From contig JAJEKV010000024.1 of assembly GCA_021234155.1 (NCBI GenBank), positions 15,647,030-15,711,029 of the forward strand: a stretch of DNA of 64,000 nucleotides. Direction: 5' to 3'. Made by a program: the position numbers and the translations under genes. This document shows positions 56,530-64,000 of this stretch, piece by piece. This DNA is from Isoetes taiwanensis (taxonomy: Eukaryota; Streptophyta; Lycopodiopsida; Isoetales; Isoetaceae). Under the pieces are notes generated by a model. It was not told where the DNA came from. It was given only the letters and a program-made list of their open reading frames with translations, and made no database searches. Numbering within the stretch: position 1 is the first letter of the stretch; every line of letters starts with the position of its first letter.

Positions 56530-56950
56530 TTAAATTCTAGAGCATAAAAAGGACAAGCAAATGTCTTGATCCCAAAGCCTCTTCAAGTGAATAGTGTTGA
56601 TAGGATTTGGGAGTGACAAACCCGAAGTTAATTCCTTTAGCCAATATGAATTGGTGCCTGCGGGTTCCAACACTTCATAGGGTCCCTCCCAAAGATTCTC
56701 AAACTTCTTGGCCGAGTCTTCCCTTGATTTATTCCATTTCGAACTAATTCTCCAGGTCTTGAAGATCCCTTGTATTTTATGAGCAGACTTTGAAAGTCGC
56801 CAAATCCTTGGCTTTTTTAAGTAAGTTAGCATTCTCAGCTTCCATTCTATATTCTTCTAAATGCAGTAAGGTATCCAATCTTTCCTGCAAAGCATGCTCA
56901 AAAGGCAAACACAGCTTATGAGCTAACCTCAGAGATGGAAGCTCAAGCTC
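56530..56950 (-). pseudogene. Gypsy integrase C-terminal region, frameshifted
   Basis: The frame 56832-56530 has FENLWEGPYEVLEPAGTNSY and NTIHLKR, the usual end of a gypsy integrase. It is out of frame with the catalytic core at 56951-57778; shifts lie near 56780-56850. No chromodomain is seen. Confidence 0.75.
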
Positions 56951-57825
56951 TCACCGAAGCACAACTTCAATTCCATACACTAAGTTAAAAGGGGTATGAG
57001 TGGTTGCTGCTTTAATGGTAACTCTATAAGCCCATAGGGCATCCACCAGTTTAACATGCCAATCCTTTTGATTATCATCCACTGTTTTTTGCAAAATGCC
57101 CTTCAAAACTTTATTAGTAGCTTCTGCTTGACCATTACCTTGGGGATAGTAGGAGGAACTCTTGGTATGTTTGACTTTAAGAATGGTCAATAAATTAGCA
57201 ATAACTTCATTCACAAAAGGGGTGCCTCTATCAGAATGTAATTGTAAAGGAATACCAAACCATGCACAAATATACTCATGTAAGAACTTTGCTGTTGTGA
57301 TGGCATTAGCCTGTCTCAAAGGAATTGCCTCTGCCCATTTGGTGAAATAATCTGTAGCTACAATAATATGCTGATGTTGTCCTGCAGAAGAGGGGTTAAT
57401 AGGACCAATATAATCTAATCCCCAAATTTGGAAGGGTCCTGGAGAAATTATGGGGTTTAGTGCAGCTGGGAGAAGGATCCTTTTGCCAAATATTTGGCAC
57501 TTGTGGCAAGATTTTATAGCAGTATAGCAATCTTTAAATATTGTAGGCCAATAATATCCTGACCTGAGAATTTTCTTGGCAGTAGTATCTCCAGCAAAAT
57601 GGCCTCCACATATTCCTTCATGCATTTCTCTAATGATCAAGGCAGATTCTTCTTCATTGACACACCTTAATAATAGTCCATCCCTGCTGACTTTACATAA
57701 AACATCATTAATCATTTTGAACTGCCTGCACCTTTCTTTAAATATCCTTTGCTGGCTCGAGGTCAATCCTGAGGGCATCTCCTTAAATTGTAGAAAATTC
57801 TTTATAGGTAGCTGCCAATCTTGTT
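56951..57825 (-). pseudogene. Gypsy integrase core (HHCC and DDE)
   Basis: The zinc part is HEGICGGHFAGDTTAKKILR with CHKC. The catalytic residues are visible in WGLDYIGP, LHSDRGTPF and NGQAEATNK. It is in frame with the RT block but separated from it by a stop at 57824-57826, and it ends in a stop at 56951. If these stops are real, the integrase is not made as part of pol. Confidence 0.85.
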
Positions 57826-58885
57826 AGCCCTGCTCATCATCATCTGCCTGTAAATAAGCTAAGGCATCCACAAAGTCAACAACTTCTACTACATCTTCAT
57901 GGTCAAAGAAGATATAAGGTAAGTAAAGACTGGGACTCTTCACTTGATGTAACTCTTTTATAGAAATATCAAAGGTTTGTAACTTGCAAGCCCACCTTTG
58001 AATTTTTGGTTTAGAAGTAGCCTTACCAAATAACAAACCTGTTGGATTTTGTTTCATATAAACTTGAACTGAACTCTTCAATAATAAATGACCTTGTCTA
58101 TCAATGAGAAACATGAGAGCAGCAGCACTCTTCTCCATTCTGGTGTATTTTTCTTCAGTTGAACTCCACTGTTTACTGGCAAAAGCTATGGTGTGCTTGT
58201 CCTGCAAAATAGCTAAGCCTATGTCCTTTTTAGTAATAGTAATGTAGACCTCAAATGACTTGTCCAAATCTGGTTTTTTTAGGAGAGTTGCTTCACAAAT
58301 GGACTTTATAAGCAACTCAAAAGACTTTTGGCAATCTGATGACCATGTGACAGGGACATACTTGCTCTCAGATTTGGAAATCCTGCCTATTCTTGTCAGC
58401 TTAGAAATAGGACTTATAATGTGGGCAAAATTAGGAATATACATCCTAAGAAAACTAGTCATGCCAATAAAACTTTTGACCTGCTTCAAGTTTTTGGGGG
58501 GCACCAGTTTTTTGAGAGCTTCAACCTTTTCTTGTGCCACCTGTATACCATTGTTGGATACCTCGTGTCCCAAAAGTTGTCCTTTGGATGCAAAAAAAAT
58601 ACATTTTTTTGGATTAAGGTTGACTCCAGATTCCCTACACAAAGAGCATATCTTTGCCAACAATTCCAAATGATTAGTAGGGTGAGATCCTAAACAAAGG
58701 TCATCCAAATAAACTCTGAATTCTTGAGGAGACATAGGCCTAAAAATAACATCCATGGCTCTCTGGAAAGTAGCAGGTGCATTCATTAGTCCAAAAGGCA
58801 TTCTTTTCATTGCATAAGTTCCCCAAGGGGTAATAAAAGAGGTCTTGGGTTGGTCTTTTTCTGTAATACTAATCTGATTGAATCC
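57824..58885 (-). pseudogene. Gypsy reverse transcriptase, second part, and degenerate RNase H
   Basis: It continues the RT after the LINE insertion: RMPFGLMNAPATFQRAMD, then YLDD, GHEVSNNGIQV and SFLRMYIPNFAHIISPISKL. The following RNase H keeps FASKQWSSTEEKYTRMEKSA, but the first catalytic aspartate region reads VYITITKKDIGLAIL instead of the usual TDAS, and the later TDH motif is also missing. It therefore looks like a non-catalytic tether. Confidence 0.85.
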
Positions 58886-59384
58886 TGAGACTGTGGAGCA
58901 TTGTCTGGTTTTATGCCCTCACTTGCAGGTTGCCTGGGATTGGATCAGGGCTCTGTTTCAGGTGAGATTGAATAGCCAACAATTGCTGCTTCATGTATAT
59001 CCTGGTGCTTGGCCGCTCGTACGGCAGCAAGCCTTGCATCTGTGCGTGGCTTGGTTGGTGTGGTTGATTTGGAAGCGGCGGCGGTTGTGGATCTTTCAGG
59101 GGATTCAGCAGCCTGCAGCCTCTCTGATTCCTCGACTCAGGTACAAGCTATTTCAAAGCTTTTTGGTGTTCCCGGGATTAGTAGAGCGGAAGTTTTCCAT
59201 TTGGCGGGACTTCTTGGGTGTGGTAGATGGTGATGGCCAGTTTGTACAGCAGTAGAGTTGCAGTTGTTGTGGAGTGTCGAGGTATCACTGTCTCTTTGGG
59301 GCAGTTCTCCTTCCTCCTCACTTGCTTTGTAACATTATCATTCTTTTAATATATTGCTGACACAGTTCTTCAAAAAAAAAAAAA
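58886..59384 (+). pseudogene. 5'-truncated LINE inserted in the gypsy RT
   Basis: The zf-RVT end (ETVEHCLVLCPHL, VAWLVWLIWKRRRLWIF), a stop at about 59253, an untranslated tail and A13 (59372-59384). Its orientation is opposite to the gypsy element. No target duplication is seen; instead about four codons of the host RT appear to be missing. Confidence 0.85.
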
Positions 59385-60932
59385 TGAGTACACCTCTTTA
59401 CCTGCTACAGCATATAAGATCTCTTCTAAAAAAGGCAAAGGGTAACAATCTTTGATGGTAGCTTTGTTGAGGTCTCGATAGTCAATGCAAATCCTTAAAG
59501 CACCACTCTTTTTCTCCACAGGAATAATACAAGATACCCATTCTGGATTAATAATCTCAATAATAACACCTGCATCCAACATCTTATCCAATTCATCTTT
59601 AATTAGTCCCATGAGTGAGGCATTAATCCTTCTTAATTTTTGCAAAACAGGTTTACAACCTTCTTTAATCTTAATTTCAAATTGACATACCTCAGTTTTG
59701 ATATCTGATAGCTCTGAATAATCCCAAGCAAATACATCTTTCCTTTCTTCAAAGAATATTTGTATATTCTCTCTATCTTGATATTCAATCAGATCTCCAA
59801 CAAATAGGGTTCTAGTCTTACCATTTTTTGTGATAGTAATCTCCTCAGTATTTTTTTCCCCTGATGCATTGATGGTTAGGATAGGACAAAGAGCCTTCAC
59901 CTCATTAGCATCAAGGTCTTCCTCTGGAATAGCTCCCTCAGTCAGGTGTGACATGAGAGTTTCTCTACATAGAGCATCAGCTTCCACATTTTCTTCTCTT
60001 GGTATGTGAGTAATCTCCCATGAAACAAAACTCGAAAGTACTCCCATTACTTGTTTTTTTAGGAGCTCCATATCTGCATTTTTTGTTTGGTAATCTCCTG
60101 AGACTTGCCTGCAAATCAATTGTGAGTCACCAAAAATGTGGATGTTGGTAATATCCATAGCTTTGGCTTCCTGAAGACCTGCAATCAAAGCCTTATATTC
60201 TGCTGCATTAGATGTAATTTGGGGGAAGATTCTTCCCACTTTAGCTAAAAGTTTATGAGAGGAATCTTTAAGAATAGCTGCAGATGATGCAATATTTAGT
60301 TTTTTAGAAATACCTCCATCAAACCATAAGAGTCCTGATGGTCCTTGTCTGCTAGGGAGTGCACATTCCATAATGAGGGGAATCATTTCATAACTCACTG
60401 ATCTTGCCTTTTTTATCCTGTAAGATCCCAAGGGTTCTTCAATTAACATTTCTTTAATAAAATGTACCTCTTCCTTGGAATCATAGGAGCCCTCTTGGTT
60501 ATAAATTGTAGCAGTCTGAGAGCCATTGGAGATGGTACATCTCCCTTGAGACCAGACTGGCCTGGCATCCACAGTGGCTAACCATCTCCTTCCTAGCAGT
60601 AAGTCATAGATATCAGATTCATCTCCTATATCCTCAAAAGCCACCACAATAAAGTTAGCAGCTACAGTTATGCCTTCTGTATTAACAGGCACTTTAGTCA
60701 CCACACCAACAGGAGAAATCTTAGCATTATAAAAAGATTTTAATAGCATAGAAGCTTTCTTATCCACCTCAAAACCACACTTCTTCATAATATGGTATGG
60801 CATAATATTTAGGGGAGAACCCCCATCAAGTAACACATTAGAAAAGGTATACCCTCCTAGAGCAGCTGAACATGTAAATGCTCCAGGGTCTTCTTCATGC
60901 TGTGCTAGAATAAGGTCAGTGGCATCAGTAAT
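59385..60932 (-). pseudogene. Gypsy pol, first part: protease, extra RNase H, start of RT
   Basis: Protease: VLLDGGSPLNIMP with YDLLLGRRWL downstream. At about 60332-59961 an RNase H follows: LLWFDGGISKK, NAAEYKALIAGLQEA, HIFGDSQLICRQVSG, HIPREENVEADAL, with all four acidic residues present. Then the RT begins (KLRRINASLMGLIKDELDKM, ALRICIDYRDLNKATIKDCY, LEEILYAVAGKEVYSF) and is cut by the LINE at 59385. The frame is the same as gag, from which one TAA at 60933-60935 separates it. An RNase H placed between protease and RT is unusual; plant Tat-type elements carry their extra one after the first RNase H. Confidence 0.85.
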
Positions 60933-61719
60933 TTAATTCACACAAGCATTTAATACCTCACCATTGGTTTGTTGAAGTACCCTTTTCCTGTAACTAGGTG
61001 CAATCTTTAATAAAGTAAAGAGATCCACACGCACCTTGGAATTTTTAAGCAAAACATCAACCTCATCGAGGTCTTGATCTTTCTTACCATATTTTTGCTG
61101 AGAGGGTGGAGCTATGATCTGAGCAGGTGATTCCATCACAGGTGGCACAAGCCTGGCAGTAGAATGCCTATTTGGTTCAGCATGTACTTGAGCTTCATTC
61201 ATGCTTCTAGTTTGCACCACCATGACTTCTTCAGATTTAGGAACTTCTGTAGCTTGAATAAATCTACTTGGTTCAGCAAATCTCACAGGGGGTTTAGACT
61301 CTGGTCTCTTCTCCTTTTCCTGTTTAGCAAAATATTCCTTAACAGCACACCTAGCATCAGTATGGCCAACTTCTTTACAAAAAGAACAAACAGGACATTC
61401 CTTTCCAAAGTGGCCTTTTCTATTACATTTGGGGCACACCTGCCAATAGCATATTTCTGATGGGTAAGAATTCCTATTGCAATGAATACATTCAGGGTAA
61501 GTTTTACCTGTTCTTGCAGCCTTGAGTTCAACCAATTGTTTGGTTATTTCTGCTAAGGCTTCAGTAACCTTGGATAGGTCTGACTTGACCTCTGCAACTT
61601 GAGAATTGACTTCTTCCTCTTTAGATTTCTTTTTCTCTTTTTGTATGGCATAGACTGGAATAGAAGGGGGATGATCATAATGTGCATCAGTAACATCAGG
61701 ATAAAAGGGTAAGAGCATG

Positions 61720-61968
61720 TTAGGGCCTACATGTTTTGGAAACTACCTGGAAAATACTCTGGGTAGTCAAAGATGATGATATATTTGAGTTCTTAACATC
61801 TTCTTGACATCACAAAGTACCTTACAACATGTATGTACTACTACTCTTGAACATAACACAATTTCTTTTAGTTAATCTTGTAATCTAGGTACTTTAAAAT
61901 ACAATTATGTACTTGCACAGAAGTACACAGAAAAGTACCTTTTTGGTAATTTTTTATGTAGGCCCTAA
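61720..61968. mobile_element. 249-bp MITE in gypsy gag
   Basis: It starts TTAGGGCCTACAT and ends ATGTAGGCCCTAA, a perfect 13-bp inverted repeat. CATG stands on both sides (61716-61719 and 61969-61972). Subterminal AAAGTACC/GGTACTTT-like pieces occur inside. The short palindromic target makes the superfamily unclear. Confidence 0.8.
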
Positions 61969-62701
61969 CATGCTTTCACCCAAAACGGGTCATGATTATG
62001 AGGAGGAACATGGTGCTTATCAGGCAAAGTAGAAAGCATCTGGGTTAGATCAGTGGTTTTGGCAAAGACTTTGTATATGGAATCAAACCCTTCAGCAGCT
62101 TGGATTTTGAGCAATTTTCTTTGGATATCTGGTCTTCTTTGTAGACCATTAATAAAAGCAGTAACTAAAAACAGAGTTGGGATGGTGATTTGTGCTTTTT
62201 GACACCTGCTCATGAATGTACTAAACCTTTCCTTGTACTGGTTCACACTTTCTCCTGCATGTATAGAAAAACCTTGCAACTCATTAACCAAATCTTGTGG
62301 AGCAGCTAACTTACCAAATCTATCCAGAAACTTCTTGACAAGTTCATCCCATGAGGTGGTACCCATCAACTTTTCATAGGTTAACCAAGCACCAGCTTCA
62401 CTCTCATCTTTGAAACATTTTTCGAATTCTGAAAGCTTGCATCCTTTCTTGAAACCATAATCCCTGTAATAGTCTTCAAATATTCTCAAAAAGTGGTTAG
62501 CACTCATACTGGAATCAAAGGTAGGCAAGGGAACAGGGACATTCAACTCAAACTGGTATGGCATGTTCTGAAGTAAGCTAGCTGAGAAGCTTGAAGGCAA
62601 TGGCCTCTCTCTGCAATGATCTGGTACATCAATATCTTCCAATGGTTCTGATTCTGCTGGAAATTTTTGCTTTGGAGCCATGAGTTCTGAGATCCAGGAA
62701 G

Positions 62702-62719
62702 ATCTCGGTAGAACCTCCA
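62702..62719 (-). other. Gypsy primer-binding site, probably tRNA-Gln
   Basis: On the minus strand TGGAGGTTCTACCGAGAT lies three bases after the LTR. Its complement ends TAGAACCTCCA, which would pair with an acceptor strand GGTTCTA as in plant glutamine tRNA. The assignment of the tRNA is from memory of plant tRNA-Gln. Confidence 0.6.
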
Positions 62720-62722
62720 AGA

Positions 62723-64000
62723 TGTTGACCCTCAACCTGGCCTAGAGAGTCAAACACAAGAAAGCCAACTTGAGTTTTCACTCAAGTTGGGGTTAGAACC
62801 TCCAGATCACTTAAGGTGGTCAATCTACACAAGAATTTTCCAAAGAAAAAGCCAAGTTACAGAGTTTTCATACCTTTCCCAATTCTGGATTTTGGACTCC
62901 TTGCTCAAATCAACACAGATCTCGTATGCAGATCAATTTCCAGGGTCAGATGACTGTGACTTACTCAGAAAAGTTGTAGGCAAGCAAAGGTAAAGATCTT
63001 GACCAAGTCTGAGTCTTGATTTGTGAGATATTCGATCTCAAAGTTGGGTCAATTTTTGGTCAATACCAGTCAATATTGCAAACAGAGCTCAGAGTTTTGT
63101 AACTAGAGTTGTAGGTTGAAATTTAAAGAAATTCCAAAACTAGAATGCCTTATAGACTTCAAAGGTAAGGTGCATGCTGTCAAATCATAATTTGAATCTC
63201 TAAAACTATTTTTTTGGCACTGTTTTGTAGATATCAGTCTGGGTTTGTATCAGACAGAATGCAAAAAATGGTAACTCGAGTCTGAGATGGATTTTTTTTG
63301 AAATTTTTGTGCACACAGGTGCAAATAAATAGGGATACGAAGTGCAAATGGTCTTATGCAAGAAAAAATAGGGGAATTCTTTTCTGTAAAAATGTTTGTG
63401 ATGCAAAAATGCTAAAGGATCATGACAGTAGAGTTTTTGAATACTTGGCAATCAATTTTCATTGATATGAAGGTAATACAAGATGAATAAGGATCTTAGG
63501 AACATATATCAATCAATAATGTAGCTCAGGAGGTCAATAATAGTATCAAATCAATAGTATCAGTCCAATCTTCTCAGATTAAACCGTGGAACACTCAGAA
63601 ACTTCAAGAACGTCTTCAGATCATGCTCATCATGTATCAATGTCGAGGTTTGATGCGTCTGGGCCTTCAAAAATTCTCTGTGTCGATCACCCCAGTTATA
63701 TTTTCAAATTTTTATGTATCCAGAATCTTAGGCTTTGATTATGGGTTTGTTTGGTAGCTAAGAGGCGGGAAGAGAAGATTCGGGAGGAATTAAAGGCAGA
63801 AACAGAGGCCCCTGGCCGATTCGAAGGAGTTTTCTAATTTTAGGGTTCGTGGAGGGAATCTCGCGAGCATCTTTCGAGTATATTTGGAGATTCTGGCCTT
63901 TTAAAAATTCAATTTTCAATGGTGTAAGTGGGAAAATGAACCTTTGGTTTTTTTGGGATCTCCTAGGAATCTTTGAGGATGCCCTCCAAAAGGTTGGGAG
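62723..64000 (-). repeat. 5' LTR of the Ty3/gypsy element, continuing beyond the window
   Basis: Near-identical to 51737-52979, with a few base differences and about 34 extra bases at 63456-63489. The U3 end and the second target duplication lie outside the window. The LTR is therefore longer than 1.27 kb. Confidence 0.9.

Larger units (their letters stand above)
60933..62735 (-). pseudogene. Gypsy gag, interrupted by a 249-bp MITE
   Basis: The likely start is the methionine at about 62678 (MAPKQKFPAESEP). The retrotransposon gag domain has WLTYEKLMGTTSWDELVKKF and LQGFSIHAGESVNQYKERF. After the MITE (61720-61968) the frame resumes with a coiled region and two zinc knuckles (CPKCNRKGHFGKEC and CSFCKEVGHTDARC). 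Both halves are in the same frame on the two sides of the insert. It ends in TAA at 60933, in frame with pol. Confidence 0.85.

Noticed and set aside
52219-63451. Identical 81-codon frames at 52219-52464 and 63206-63451
   Set aside because: They are in the two LTRs of the gypsy element on the minus strand and are only copied with the LTR.

Overview
This window is nuclear DNA of a land plant with a large, repeat-rich genome. The evidence is spliced genes with plant-type introns, plant L1-type LINEs with DUF4283 and zf-RVT domains, Ty1/copia and Ty3/gypsy elements with tRNA primer sites, and many MITE-like elements. The two intact host genes and the unusual LINE and Rep-type elements would suit a seed-free plant such as a fern, but I cannot prove the lineage from the sequence alone. 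About 90 percent of the window is mobile DNA, much of it nested.

Layout. 1-10.5 kb: LINE remnants on both strands, including one nearly full-length L1-type LINE (3.1-9.06 kb, minus strand), plus a TTA-flanked MITE and a MITE with 9-bp target duplications. 11.1-14.1 kb: an apparently intact nine-exon gene for a DCN1-like (DCUN1D) NEDD8 ligase, plus strand. 14.4-16.6 kb: a decayed LINE endonuclease, then a broken HUH-type Rep gene and a small acidic ORF. 17-20 kb: unrecognised. 20.1-23.6 kb: a 3.5-kb non-autonomous hAT element with perfect 8-bp target duplications. 23.9-24.4 kb: two tRNA-like SINE heads. 24.48-26.7 kb: a purine-only GA tract. 26.77-30.3 kb: two Helitron-like 3' ends, a LINE fragment and minisatellites. 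31.1-33.5 kb: a MITE caught beside its paralogous empty site, then an apparently intact four-exon SETD9-like SET-domain gene, minus strand. 34.0-39.7 kb: LINE 3' ends with pentanucleotide tails, a complete TRIM element (36669-38626) and another LINE fragment. 39.7-49.0 kb and 53.7-56.0 kb: foldback DNA, including a modular family of inverted-repeat elements built from two arm types and a common core. 49.4-64 kb: a Ty1/copia element interrupted in its integrase by a large Ty3/gypsy element, which is itself interrupted by a LINE, a MITE and the modular elements.

Only the two spliced genes look like active host functions: one in cullin neddylation, the other a putative lysine methyltransferase. 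The strongest candidates for something undescribed are the modular inverted-repeat family (40.9-56 kb), the HUH Rep gene whose YxxK tyrosine reads as histidine, and the gypsy element with a second, intact-looking RNase H in front of its reverse transcriptase while the usual RNase H has lost catalytic aspartates.

All calls come from reading the sequence; no database search was run. Exon joins rest on frame, splice dinucleotides and family resemblance.
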